A DNA stretch of 64,000 nucleotides from assembly GCF_016595505.1 (NCBI RefSeq), contig NZ_JAENIL010000024.1:48086-112085 (forward strand). The letters run 5' to 3'. This DNA comes from Pelagicoccus mobilis. GTDB lineage: Bacteria; Verrucomicrobiota; Verrucomicrobiia; Opitutales; Opitutaceae. Below, one piece after another: positions 10,536 to 21,500 of the stretch. Both the position numbers and the translations under genes were made by a program. Every line of letters begins with the position of its first letter. The stretch's first letter is position 1. Below the pieces are notes generated by a model. The model saw only the letters and a program-made list of their open reading frames with translations. It had not been told where the DNA came from and did not search any database.

Positions 10536-11591
10536 ATGCATGTACTTGTTACCGGCCATCTAGGCTATATTGGCACCGTTCTATCACCCATGCTCCAAGA
10601 AAAGGGCTTTGATATTGTCGGGCTAGACAGTGACCTTTTTCGAGCGAGCACCTTTGGAGAGAATGTGCCAGACATCCCTCATATTCGAAAGGACATCCGT
10701 GATGTCACAGTTGACGACCTGAAGGGATTCGACGCAGTTCTGCACCTGGCGGGGCTTTCCAATGATCCGCTTGGCGATATTGATCCAGATCTCACCTACA
10801 GCATCAACCATCTAGGCTCAGTGAGACTCGCTCAGCTTTCGAAGGAGGCTGGAGTGAAGCGGTTTGTCTTCTCGTCCTCTTGTAGTACCTATGGCGCGGG
10901 AGGGGAGGGCTTGATCGATGAGTCTTCGGAATTCAATCCGGTCACGCCTTATGGGAACTCGAAAGTCCTGGCGGAGGCTGACATTGCCGAGCTTGCGGAC
11001 GACAACTTCTGTCCGACTTACTTGCGCAATGCGACCGCCTATGGTGTGTCGCCTCGTCTGCGGTTCGACTTGGTCGTAAACAATCTGACGGCTTGGGCTT
11101 ACACTACTGGAAAGGTGCACCTCAAGAGTGATGGTAGCGCATGGCGGCCTTTGGTTCACATCGAGGACATTTCGAGAGCCTTCGTTGCCGTGTTGCAGGA
11201 AGAGCAGGATGCTGTATTCAATCAAGCATTCAACATCGGAGTTCCAGATGAGAACTACCGCGTCAGAGAGATCGCGGAGATCGTGCGTGACGTAGTTCCT
11301 AACTCCACCTTGCGTTTCGCATCTGGAGCCTCGGCGGATACGCGTTGCTATCGGGTGAGTTTCGAAAAAGCGATCAAGACGCTTACTCACTATAAACCGC
11401 AGTGGACGGTTAAGAAGGGCGTGGAGCAGTGCTACGAAGCGTACTGCAAACACGATGTGACCCTCGAAGAATTCGAAGGTCCTAAGTATCAGAGGCTCGC
11501 TCACATTCGTTCGCTGATAGAGCGTGGTGACATAGACAAAAATCTACGCTTCCAAGTTGAAGTTGAACTTGCAGGAGGGAGCGCACGATGA
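10536..11591 (+). CDS. NAD-dependent epimerase/dehydratase (extended SDR)
   Basis: Extended short-chain dehydrogenase acting on a nucleotide-sugar. The N-terminal T-G-H-L-G-Y-I-G is the Rossmann NAD(P)-binding glycine motif. S-S-S-C-S-T-Y-G supplies the active-site serine region and Y-G-N-S-K is the catalytic Y-x3-K. I chose the ATG at 10536 because it places the Rossmann strand at residue 2; the upstream in-frame ATG at 10482 would add 18 unrelated residues. The stop overlaps the next start as ATGA, implying translational coupling. In this cluster it probably epimerises or dehydrates the CDP-hexose; UDP-glucose 4-epimerase-like activity cannot be excluded. It is not a typical RfbG. Confidence 0.85.
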   Translation: MHVLVTGHLGYIGTVLSPMLQEKGFDIVGLDSDLFRASTFGENVPDIPHIRKDIRDVTVDDLKGFDAVLHLAGLSNDPLGDIDPDLTYSINHLGSVRLAQLSKEAGVKRFVFSSSCSTYGAGGEGLIDESSEFNPVTPYGNSKVLAEADIAELADDNFCPTYLRNATAYGVSPRLRFDLVVNNLTAWAYTTGKVHLKSDGSAWRPLVHIEDISRAFVAVLQEEQDAVFNQAFNIGVPDENYRVREIAEIVRDVVPNSTLRFASGASADTRCYRVSFEKAIKTLTHYKPQWTVKKGVEQCYEAYCKHDVTLEEFEGPKYQRLAHIRSLIERGDIDKNLRFQVEVELAGGSAR

Positions 11592-12883
11592 AGGGTCTGA
11601 CGCTAAATACGATCACGCCATTGGAGGGGACGACCGAATCATCGATTTTCCAAGAACGTTGCAACGATGCTCAGTGTCGCGGATGCGGTCACGTTGGCTT
11701 GTTGCCGGTTTTGGATCTAGGGATGATGCCGCCCTCAGATAGGATTCTCCGCAAGGATCAACTTGATGAGGAAGAACGTAGATTCCCTCTCGATGTTGGA
11801 TTCTGTCCTGAGTGTTCGCTGATGCAGATCTTGGAGACTGTTTCGCCCGAGTTTCTATTCGGTCCGGACTATATGTACTTTTCATCGTTCTCGCCGGCTT
11901 GGCTCGAACACTGTCGTGGAAATGCGTTGGATCTGATTGAGTCCCGTAAACTTGATGAATCGAGTTTGGTCGTGGAGCTTGCGAGCAATGACGGATATTT
12001 GCTTAAGAATTTCGTCGAGAAAGGGGTGCCCGTACTTGGTATCGACCCCGCTCCAAGGCAAGCCGCCGCTGCGGAGAAAATCGGTGTTCCTACTTTGAAT
12101 ACATTCTTTTCCTCGGAGGTTGCAGAGAAGCTGAAGTCCGAAGGCAAACAAGCGGATGTCATCATTGGCAACAACGTGCTTGCTCACGTGGCGGACACCC
12201 ACGGCTTTGTGGAAGGAATTCACACGCTTTTGAAGCCGGACGGTGTGGTCGCTATCGAAGCCCCTTACGCTCGAGACTTGGTCGATCATTGTGAGTTTGA
12301 TACGATCTATCATGAGCATCTATGCTACTTCTCTTTAACTTCGGTCGATCAATTGATGCGCCGTCACGGTCTCTATCTGAATCATGCGAAGCGCTTGCCG
12401 ACGCATGGAGGTTCGGTCCGTTATTATATCGAGAAGGTCGAGAATCCATCGAGTGATCTCAAGCGGCTCCTAAAGGAGGAGCAGGATTTGGGCATGACTC
12501 AGATCGACTACTACCGGGACTTCGCTCGACGGGTTCAGTCCATTCGCGAAGACCTGTATCGAACGGTGACGGAACTTCGTGAGGAAGGAAAGCGAGTGGC
12601 GGCCTACGGTGCGGCGGCAAAGGGCACCATCATGTTGAACTCTGCCGGTTTGGATGTTTCGACGATCGATTATGTAGTGGACCGAAACACGCATAAACAC
12701 GGTTGGCTCATGCCGGGAGTCCATGTTGAAATCCTCCCGGTAGAAAAACTGCTGGAAGACCAGCCTGACTATGTGGTTTTGCTCCCTTGGAATTTCTCCA
12801 AGGAGATTCTGGATCAGCAATCTGAATACAGAAAGCGTGGCGGGAAGTTTATCATTCCCGTGCCCGAAGTCCACATCGTCTAA
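11588..12883 (+). CDS. TylC3/NovU-type sugar C-methyltransferase
   Basis: SAM-dependent methyltransferase predicted to add a carbon-linked methyl group to a nucleotide-activated deoxysugar. Three domains follow the family plan. An N-terminal zinc site (C-R-G-C-G near residue 25, then F-C-P-E-C near 70) matches Methyltransf_13. A Rossmann methyltransferase domain carries [10 protein letters not shown] near residue 120. The C-terminal domain (Methyltransf_14) has Y-G-A-A-A-K-G and V-D-R-N-T-H-K-H-G. The 431-aa length is normal. The gene overlaps the epimerase stop by 4 nt and ends 12 nt before a paralogue. Naming the exact product sugar (yersiniose- or evalose-like branched sugars, for example) is not possible from sequence alone. 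Confidence 0.88.
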   Translation: MKGLTLNTITPLEGTTESSIFQERCNDAQCRGCGHVGLLPVLDLGMMPPSDRILRKDQLDEEERRFPLDVGFCPECSLMQILETVSPEFLFGPDYMYFSSFSPAWLEHCRGNALDLIESRKLDESSLVVELASNDGYLLKNFVEKGVPVLGIDPAPRQAAAAEKIGVPTLNTFFSSEVAEKLKSEGKQADVIIGNNVLAHVADTHGFVEGIHTLLKPDGVVAIEAPYARDLVDHCEFDTIYHEHLCYFSLTSVDQLMRRHGLYLNHAKRLPTHGGSVRYYIEKVENPSSDLKRLLKEEQDLGMTQIDYYRDFARRVQSIREDLYRTVTELREEGKRVAAYGAAAKGTIMLNSAGLDVSTIDYVVDRNTHKHGWLMPGVHVEILPVEKLLEDQPDYVVLLPWNFSKEILDQQSEYRKRGGKFIIPVPEVHIV

Positions 12884-12895
12884 CTCCAGAGTCCG

Positions 12896-14137
12896 ATGAC
12901 AGTTATAACAGAGAAACTCGAAGCTGGGTCACAGTCTGCCTTGCTGGAGAATCCGGGGAATACGAAGTCGGTTTGCCCAAATTGCGAATCGGCGAAGATG
13001 GAACCGTTCTATGAAGTGAAGGGAATTCCTGTTCACTCGGTACTGTTGATGCCGACGCGGGATCATGCAGCGAACTATCCGAAGGGTGACCTGAAACTCG
13101 GTTTCTGCCCATGCTGCGGGTTTGTTTCCAACATGGTCTTTGATCCGAAAGTCCATGAATACTCGACTTCCTGCGAGGAATCGCAGGGCTTTTCTCCGAC
13201 CTTTAGCTCGTTCGCCCGCAAGCTCGCTCGGCGTTGGGTGGAGGACTATGATCTTCATGGGAAGACGGTACTTGAGATTGGCTGTGGCAAAGGGGAGTTT
13301 CTGGCGATGATGGTTGAGGAAGGCGCTGGCGAAGGCATTGGCATGGACCCGGCCTTTGTTCCCGAAAGATTGGATACGCCAGTTTCGTCTCATCTGGCGT
13401 TCATCCAGGATCTCTATGATGAACGCTACACGCATTTGTCGGCGGATGCGATATGTTGTCGCCATACCTTGGAGCACATATCGCCTACCAGTTCCTTTAT
13501 GCGGATGGTTCGCAAGACGATCGGCGACCGGCCTGATACGGTATTGCTCTTTGAGCTGCCAGACGTGTACCGCGTATTGAAGGAGGCGGCTTTCTGGGAC
13601 ATCTATTACGAGCACTGTTCCTATTTCACTACCGGTTCTCTTGCTCGTCTCTTCCGTAAGCATGGGTTCGATCCGTTGGAGTTGGAACTTGAATACGATG
13701 ATCAGTACATCGTCATAGCCGGTAGACCTAACTCTGGGAAACCGAGTCCTAAGCTGGCAGGCGAAGATGATCTGGAGTCCGTTCGCTTGGAGATGAGGCG
13801 CTTTGCGGAGCGTTTTCGAATCCAGAAGGAGAGTTGGCTCGGTCGCTTGAACGAGCTACGTGCGGACGGTAAGAGAACCGTCCTCTGGGGCGGCGGTTCC
13901 AAGGCGGTTTCCTTCCTGACCACGCTTGGACTTACCGAGCAGATCGATTTTGTTGTGGATATCAATCCGCACAAGCATGGGAAGTTCGTTCCGGGCACCG
14001 GGCACGCTGTTAAGAGTCCGGAGGCATTAAGAACGGAAAAGCCGGACTGTGTTGTTCTGATGAACCCGATCTACCTCAAGGAAGTTGGAGCCCAACTGAG
14101 CGGCATGGGGCTGAGCCCCGATATTATTCCTGTCTAA
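12896..14137 (+). CDS. Second C-methyltransferase-family paralogue
   Basis: 413-aa class I SAM methyltransferase with the same three-part layout as its upstream neighbour but divergent. It has an N-terminal C-P-N-C and F-C-P-C-C-G zinc-like pair, a SAM loop V-L-E-I-G-C-G-K-G-E, and a C-terminal domain with W-G-G-G-S-K-A-V-S-F and V-D-I-N-P-H-K-H-G. It is more like the third paralogue (14313) than the first: both share the I-G-D-R segment, the Y-E-H-C-x-Y-F segment and the V-V-x-L-M-N-P-I-Y end. A role in modifying the same CDP-sugar or a derived glycan is inferred from position. A strong hairpin lies in the gap after it. Confidence 0.82.
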   Translation: MTVITEKLEAGSQSALLENPGNTKSVCPNCESAKMEPFYEVKGIPVHSVLLMPTRDHAANYPKGDLKLGFCPCCGFVSNMVFDPKVHEYSTSCEESQGFSPTFSSFARKLARRWVEDYDLHGKTVLEIGCGKGEFLAMMVEEGAGEGIGMDPAFVPERLDTPVSSHLAFIQDLYDERYTHLSADAICCRHTLEHISPTSSFMRMVRKTIGDRPDTVLLFELPDVYRVLKEAAFWDIYYEHCSYFTTGSLARLFRKHGFDPLELELEYDDQYIVIAGRPNSGKPSPKLAGEDDLESVRLEMRRFAERFRIQKESWLGRLNELRADGKRTVLWGGGSKAVSFLTTLGLTEQIDFVVDINPHKHGKFVPGTGHAVKSPEALRTEKPDCVVLMNPIYLKEVGAQLSGMGLSPDIIPV

Positions 14138-14226
14138 ACTCCTCTGAACCGCAGACGCTCACCGAAGCGCGAAACGCCGCATAAGGAGTACCTGCTTTAA
14201 ATCACAACTCGTGTGGATACGTGAAC

Positions 14227-14252
14227 CTCATTCTCCGTGATGGGAGAATGAG
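14227..14252 (+). terminator. Perfect 10-bp hairpin between methyltransferase genes
   Basis: CTCATTCTCC (14227-14236), a 6-nt loop, then GGAGAATGAG (14243-14252) form a perfect stem. The downstream tract TTCTCGTGTTT is only partly T-rich, so this may be a weak terminator or an mRNA-processing or stabilising stem rather than a full stop. Confidence 0.5.
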
Positions 14253-14312
14253 TTCTCGTGTTTGCTATACCTCAAAACCTAGAAATAACCAATTTTGGAG
14301 CGAACGATTGCT

Positions 14313-15488
14313 ATGAGCGCGACCTGTCCTATTTGCCACTCAGAAGAGTGTGAGGAATTTCTTACCCTACCTTCCATGCCGGTTTCGATCGGAGTGCAAT
14401 GGCCGTCGAAAGCTGAAGCGTGCTCGTGCGAGCGTGGGGACTTTCAATTGGCTTTTTGTGGTTCTTGCGGATTCGTGTGGAACCGGGCGTTTGACGAGAG
14501 TCTTCTAGAGTACTCGCAGCGATACGACAATTCGTTGGATTTTTCGACTGTCTTTCAAGGCTATGCCAATGATCTGGCTAAGAGGCTCGTTGATAAGTAC
14601 GAGATTCGAAACAAGCAGGTGGTCGAGCTAGGCTGTGGAAAGGGGCATTTTCTGTCACTGCTTTGTGAGCAAGGTAATAACGGAGGTATCGGGTTTGATC
14701 CGAGCTATGAAGGCGAACGGTTCGAGAGTTCTGCGTCTTCAAGAATCAATTACGTGCAAGATTTTTACGGCGAGAAATACACGGATGAACAGGGGGATCT
14801 GGTTTGTTGCAGGCATGTGTTGGAACACATCAAGGATCCTGATTCTTTTATCACGTCCGTTCGCCATACGATTGGAGATAGGCACGATACGATCGTGTAT
14901 TTCGAAGTTCCAAACATACGCCTGATACTGAAGCAACTGTCCGTTTGGGACATCATTTATGAGCACTGCAATTACTTCAGTATCGAATCTTTGACTACTC
15001 TGTTTCGAAGGAAAGGGTTTGAAATTCTCAATGCAGAAGAGACGTACCAGGAACAGTTCCTGAGCCTAGAGACGCGGGTGGCGAAATCTAGCGCCACGAC
15101 TGATATTGCTGTGAGAAACGATTTAAATGACCTCGCTCAATTGATTCGTTCGTTTTCGGCGAAACTCGAAGCTCGAATTTCGAAGTGGAGCAAACGTCTT
15201 GCAGAGTACCGCGCTAAGGAAAAGCGTGTCGTGATCTGGGGTGGTGGGGCCAAGACCGTTAGCTTTCTCAACATGCTCAATATCGACAGTTTGATTTCGC
15301 ATGTTGTCGACATAAACCCGCACAAACAGGGGCTCCATTTGGCTGGAACGGGACAGCTGATTGTATCACCGGAGTTCCTGATAACCGAGAAGCCTGATGT
15401 CGTGATCCTCATGAATCCGATCTATCGCTCCGAAGTGGAAGCGCAGTTGATCGATATGGGCATCCAGGCCGATCTCATCGAAGTGTGA
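14313..15488 (+). CDS. Third C-methyltransferase-family paralogue
   Basis: 391-aa SAM-dependent methyltransferase, paralogous to the 12896 gene. C-P-I-C and F-C-G-S-C-G form the N-terminal zinc-like site, V-V-E-L-G-C-G-K-G-H the SAM loop, and W-G-G-G-A-K-T-V-S-F plus V-D-I-N-P-H-K-Q-G the C-terminal domain. I prefer the ATG at 14313, with a GGAG 12 nt upstream and a start just before the zinc motif, over an in-frame TTG at 14295. It is separated from its paralogue by 175 nt containing a hairpin, so it may be partly uncoupled. Three members in a row suggest successive or alternative methylations; which are catalytically active is unknown. Confidence 0.82.
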   Translation: MSATCPICHSEECEEFLTLPSMPVSIGVQWPSKAEACSCERGDFQLAFCGSCGFVWNRAFDESLLEYSQRYDNSLDFSTVFQGYANDLAKRLVDKYEIRNKQVVELGCGKGHFLSLLCEQGNNGGIGFDPSYEGERFESSASSRINYVQDFYGEKYTDEQGDLVCCRHVLEHIKDPDSFITSVRHTIGDRHDTIVYFEVPNIRLILKQLSVWDIIYEHCNYFSIESLTTLFRRKGFEILNAEETYQEQFLSLETRVAKSSATTDIAVRNDLNDLAQLIRSFSAKLEARISKWSKRLAEYRAKEKRVVIWGGGAKTVSFLNMLNIDSLISHVVDINPHKQGLHLAGTGQLIVSPEFLITEKPDVVILMNPIYRSEVEAQLIDMGIQADLIEV

Positions 15489-15567
15489 ATGTCGCCGCGT
15501 TTGCGGCATTCATTGATAGTAAATCCTAAACCACATAACCGATTCCTCAGGGGATTGGATTACTCCA

Positions 15568-18500
15568 ATGCTAAGACAATGCTGGACCTCCATTCTCGCC
15601 CTTGGAGCCGCTGCTGTTAGCTTTACTGCGTCTGTAAGCGGCCAATTTCATTGGCAATCTCTACCTAACTTTAGCCATGCTGGCTACAAAGGTGGAGGAG
15701 TGCCGTTACCTAACGATGTCCCGACGGTTTTAACGGTTAATCCGGAGGTGGGCGATGACACTGAGCGTATTCAGAATGCTATAGATCAGGTTTCAGCGAT
15801 GCCGATTCAGGCCAACGGGTATCGAGGAGCCGTTCTTCTGACTGCGGGAACGTATGAGGTGACAACCGAGCTGCGAATTGCGAGCGATGGAGTCGTATTG
15901 AGGGGGGAAGGGCAGGATGTTTCTGTTATCGATTTTGATGGTTCTGATCCCTTTGGATATGCGTTGCTGATCGGAGGGGGGAGCTATGATGATTGGAAGA
16001 CTCAAGTGCCCGACACGATTCAACCGATCACGACTTCGTTCATTCCTATAGGGTCCTATAGCTTCGCAATCGAAGATGCTTCTGATTACAGCGTTGGAGA
16101 TGAAATTGTGATTTGGCACGAAGCGAAAAGCGCTTGGTTTGAGTCGGTGGATCAAGGGGGAGTGATCAACGAAACGCCGTGGGAGTTTCAGGACAATTGG
16201 GAGGATGTTCGGTACCGGAGGATCATTACGAATATCGACGGGCATGTATTGACGGTCGATGCTCCGGTCTTCATGGATTTGGATTGGTCGCTCGCCTCAC
16301 TGTGGGTTTATAAGTACGACCGGCCTGCGATAAACGAGAACATAGGGATTGAGGACTTCACCATAAACATCGTTACCGAAAGTGAGTCCGACGAAACGCA
16401 GGCGAGAATCGCAGTTCATTGGCGGGGTGCCGATGATTGCTGGGCGCGTAGAGTGACGACCAGACACTTTTGGGATGCCGGTTTCCGTTTCTCTGGAGCG
16501 GTTCACTGTACGGTGGAAGATTGTAGCGCCGTTGAACCTCATTCTTTGGTCGGCGGGGCTAGGCGGTACAATTTCCATTCGAATTCGGCCCAGCTTATCC
16601 TATTCAAAAATTGCTACGCGAATAACGCGAGGCATGCCTTTGTGACCAACGGGCACGCGAACGACTCCGGGATTGTCTTCCTCGACTGCGAAGCGGAGAA
16701 TAACATCACTTCAAGTGAGTGTCACCAAAGATGGACTACAGGGGTACTGTTCGATAGCATCGCTTTCACTGGAGAAGCGATTACTCCAACCCAGAACGGA
16801 ACCGTTCTCTTGCTTGGCAATAGAGGGGATGCGGGGAATGCTCAGGGATGGGCGGCCGCCAATTGTGTCGCTTGGCGTTGTGATGCGACTGCGAACGGAA
16901 ATCGGATTGTCCTACAGGATCCGCCAGGTTCAGCGCAAAACTACGCGATCGGTTGCCTCGGAAGCATCTCGGGGAGCTATAACTTCCCGGGAACGATAGG
17001 TCTGGTGAAACTGGTTTCGGATGTGGTGACCTGGCCACGTTCACTGTATGAGGCGCAAATAGCAGAGCGAGCGGCGGCTTCGAGTGATACCACAGCTCCA
17101 GCGGTACCGGGAAATCTGGATGGAGGTAATACTCCTGATGGAACGATTACACTGAGCTGGGATGCTATTTCAGGTGAGTCGGACGTTGTTTTTTATCGGA
17201 TCTATCGAGATGGAATCGCGATCAATACGACTTTGAACACAACGTATGTGGATGGCGATTTAGTTCCGGAGACAACATACATTTATTCAATCGCTGCGGT
17301 AGATCACGCTGGCAATGTTTCGGGGCTGTCTGGAGGCAAGACGCTCACTACCCCCGCGGATTATACGGCTCCAGAAACGCCGCAACGGCCGACCGCGACT
17401 CCTAGCTCCGCTTTTTCGGTCGATTTGACCTGGCCTTTGAGCGGAGACGATTTCGGACTCGCGTTTTATCGCGTATACAGAAATGGGGTACAAATCGGTT
17501 CTACGGGTGGAACGAGTTTCTCCGACTCTGGTTTGAGCGCGGGGGTAACCTATTTCTATGCCGTGCGGGCAGTTGATTTGGCGGGCAATCCTTCCGCGAT
17601 GTCGCCCATGATCCTTGTGACGACTCCTTCGGCTGGATACGATCCGTTCCTGTGGCTGGGTATGCCCTTTGAACAGGAAACGGGAGATTCGGTTTTGGAT
17701 GTCACCGACAACAACAACGATGGTTTGCTTGTTGGCAACGCGATGAGAGTTGCCAACGGCAGGTTTGGTCGAGCCTTGGAGTTTAACGGTGTGAGTGGGC
17801 ATGTGGATTTAGGCAATCTCGATATTCCGTCTACGGCGATGAGTATCGCTGCATGGATCAGGCCCGATGACTTTGGCATTAGCGATGCCCGGATAATTTC
17901 CAAAGCGACGGGGACGGCGGAGGATGACCATATCTGGATGCTAAGCACGATCAGTAGTGGTGGGACAAAACTACGTTTTCGCCTGAAGACCTTCGGTTCC
18001 TTCGCGACGAGTACCCTGGTCGGCTCGACTTCTATTCCTGTCGGGGGGTGGACGCATGTTGCGGCTACTTACGATGGGGCGACGATGCGTATCTACATCA
18101 ATGGCGTCTTGGATGGTTCGATGCCTCGAGTCGGTAATGTATTTGAGGATACAACGGTATCTGCTACGATTGGCAATCATCCGTTTGGGGGTAAGGCGTT
18201 CGATGGGCTTATAGACGATGTTAGGATCTACCGTCGCGCATTGAGTGGGGCGGACGTGCTCGCGGCATTGAATGAATCGGTCAATTCTACGGGTACAACG
18301 GATTCCGAGAATCCGAGTGTCCCGAGTTCCTTGACTGCGATCCGGCTATCGGAGACGCAAGCTCAGCTGAGTTGGAGTGCGGCGACGGATAATGTGGGAG
18401 TGCTCGGGTATATCGTTACGCGGGATGGAGTGGAGATCGGTAGCACAGCGGGCACAAGCTTTGTAGATCATGGCTTGGAGCCATTCTCGATTCACGAATA

Positions 18501-21500
18501 CTCGATTGTGGCCTTCGACAGTTCCGGTAATCAATCGCTTGGATCAAATCTGGCGGTAATTGATACGAGCTCTTCCAATCAACCGCCGACGACTCCGCAG
18601 AACCTGGTTGTTGCAGGAGTCTCGCAAACGGAAATTGGGCTTTCCTGGGATCCTTCAGTTGATGACGGTGCTGTGACTGGCTATCGGATTTTCAGGGATT
18701 CGCTGCTTATTGGTACGGCTGCGACTACTAGCTACACCGACTCTGGATTGGCTGGTAACTCAAGCTACCAATACCAAGTGCAAGCGGTTGATGATGATGT
18801 GTTGTTTTCAACGTTGTCCGCTGCAGTGACTGGAATGACTTTCGCTCCGCCACCGAACGCGCTTCAGGAGCCGGGATTCGAGACCAGCACGATGCTTCCA
18901 TGGAGGTTCTATACCAGTGGGTCTGGGAACGCGTCTCTTACGAGCCCCGGCTACTCTGGGAACAATGCGGCGAAGCTAACGATTAATACGACAGCCTCGA
19001 ACATCCAGTTCTATCAAAATGATGTTCCGCTCGAACCAAACACGGAGTATCGATTGACCTTTGCGGCCTATTCGAGCTCTGGGCGTGACTTGAGAGTTTC
19101 TTTGCAGAAAAATAAGTCGCCCTATACCAACTACGGACTCAATCGGGCACGAGCGTACCTGACTCAGGAATGGCAGACGTTTACGATCGATTTCACGACG
19201 AAGAACTTCTACTCGCCGGTTGAGGATGGGCGTTTCTACTTTTGGCTCGGCAGTGATGCGAAAGGAGGGGACCGTTATTTCATTGATGATGTTGTGTTGA
19301 GCCCGCTAACGGCTTCGAATGGAGCGATTGATGTCAACGTATCGGGGCTCGGCTCGGTCGCCAAAAGCCCTGATCAACTGGCTTATCAGGCCGGACAACA
19401 GGTAACGCTCACGGCGACTCCGAATTCCGGTTGGGTATTCGATCGGTGGAGTGGTGATTTGGACAGTACGGATAATCCGCTCTCTGTTACGGTCGCGGGA
19501 GATCTTTCCGCAACTGCGGTGTTCACTCCGGTTGATGGATCAGCTGTATTCGATATCTGGTACGGCGACTCGCAGAAGTTCGGGATAAGGGGTATTCCTC
19601 AAGCGCAGATCAACATTCTCGGAAGCGTTGTTATCCCGGATCAAATCGAATCGCTGAGCTACGCTCTCAACGGTGTGCCAAAGGGGGCTCTGTCTATGGG
19701 GCCGGATGAAAATATCCGCTTGGCTCGTCCGGGTGATTTCAATGTCGAGATTCCGTTCCCTGACTTGCAGGATGGCTTAAACGTAGTGACTGTCACCGCG
19801 ACTGGAATCGGCGGGGCTCAGTATTCCAAAGACATAAGCGTTAACGTTTTGATCAACAATGTATGGCCGTTGCCTTACACGGTGAATTGGTCTCAGGCGT
19901 CGACGATTGATGATGTCGCCCAAGTAGTAGACGGCAAGTGGGAGCTGGTTCCTAGTGGTGTGAAGGTCGTTGAATCGCATTACGATCGACTGATCGCGAT
20001 AGGAGATATCGATTGGACGGACTACGAGGTGACCGTACCCATCACTGTTCATGGTTACGATCCGCAAGATGCTCCGCTAGAACCCTTGGTCGGTATCATG
20101 TTGAGATGGGATGGTCATGGCCAAGTGGGTACAGAGCAACCTGGAACTGAGTGGAGGCCGATAGGCGCCATGGGAGTTCACGGTTGGTACGAGGAAGGTG
20201 CAAGAGGCGGGCATCATTTCCAGATTTTCGAGACAGGCACTGATAAGTTCCCTGGATACCCCGGAATGACTCTACCCTTGGAAACCACCTACATTTTCAA
20301 GATGCGAGTGGAGACGACGTCTGCGGATGGGCCCGGCCTGTATCATTATAAGGTCTGGCCGCTGGGACAGGCGGAACCGAGCGAGTGGGGGATAACACGG
20401 CAAGCTGAGGAAGGCCTTAGCAAGGGCTCGATGATGTTGGTAGCTCACTATGTCGAAGCAACTTTCGGTAATGTGATTGTCAACAAGTTGAGCGAAGATA
20501 CTGACGCCCCAACTGCTCCGCACAACTTGCAGGGAAGCATTCTGAGCGGAGGCGAAGTCTACCTCTCCTGGCCAGAGTCGACGGATAATACGGGGATCGC
20601 CTATTATCAGATTGTCCGAAACGCGATACCGTTCGCCCAAAGTTCTACTACAAATTTCACTGACGATACAGTGATTCCAGGGAATAGCTTCCGCTACCGA
20701 GTTTTGGCTGTCGACTTGGATGGCAATTTCTCGGACTCCTCCAATGAAGTAGTCTACGGGTTTGGTAGTCCTCCAATTGTGGATACGGACCTTTGGCTAG
20801 GCTTGGGATTCGAAGAAACCGGTGGCGCTCTCGCTTATGATCGTTCGGAAAATGGAAATGATGGGGTGCTCTCTAGTGGAGTGTTGCGTTCTACTGCTGG
20901 AAAATTTGGCCGAGGAATCGAGCTCGGCGTGGGCTCTGGTCAGGTCGACCTAGGAACCATGGATATTCCGAGTACTGCGTTCACTATGTCCGCGTGGATT
21001 AAGCCTGACTCGTTTAACGTGCTGGATGCCCGGATACTATCAAAGGCTTCTAGTGATAGCGAAGAGGATCACTTGTGGATGCTGAGCACCTTTTTAGGAA
21101 GTGGCGGCGTTAAAGCCCGCGTACGGATTAAAACAGACATCATCGGTACCCAGACCTTGGTAGGAAATACGAACCTGATCGCAGGCGAATGGACGCATTT
21201 GGCTGCCAGCTACGATGGTAATTGGATTCGCTTGTATGTGAATGGAGCGTTCGACTCAGCGATCGCCATGTCGGGCGATCTTGTGCAGGATGTTTCGGTT
21301 CCTGCTGCGATTGGCAACCAGCCGCACGGTGGCAAAGGTTTCGACGGTTTGATTGACGATGTTCAGATTCACTTGAGGAGACTAAGTGATGCGGAGATCG
21401 TGGCGTTGCAGAGCGCTTCAGTAACGCCTGTTAATCCGAACGACACCGAACCGCCAACGTCTCCGGGCTCTCTGACCGCTTCCTTGATTTCCGATACACG

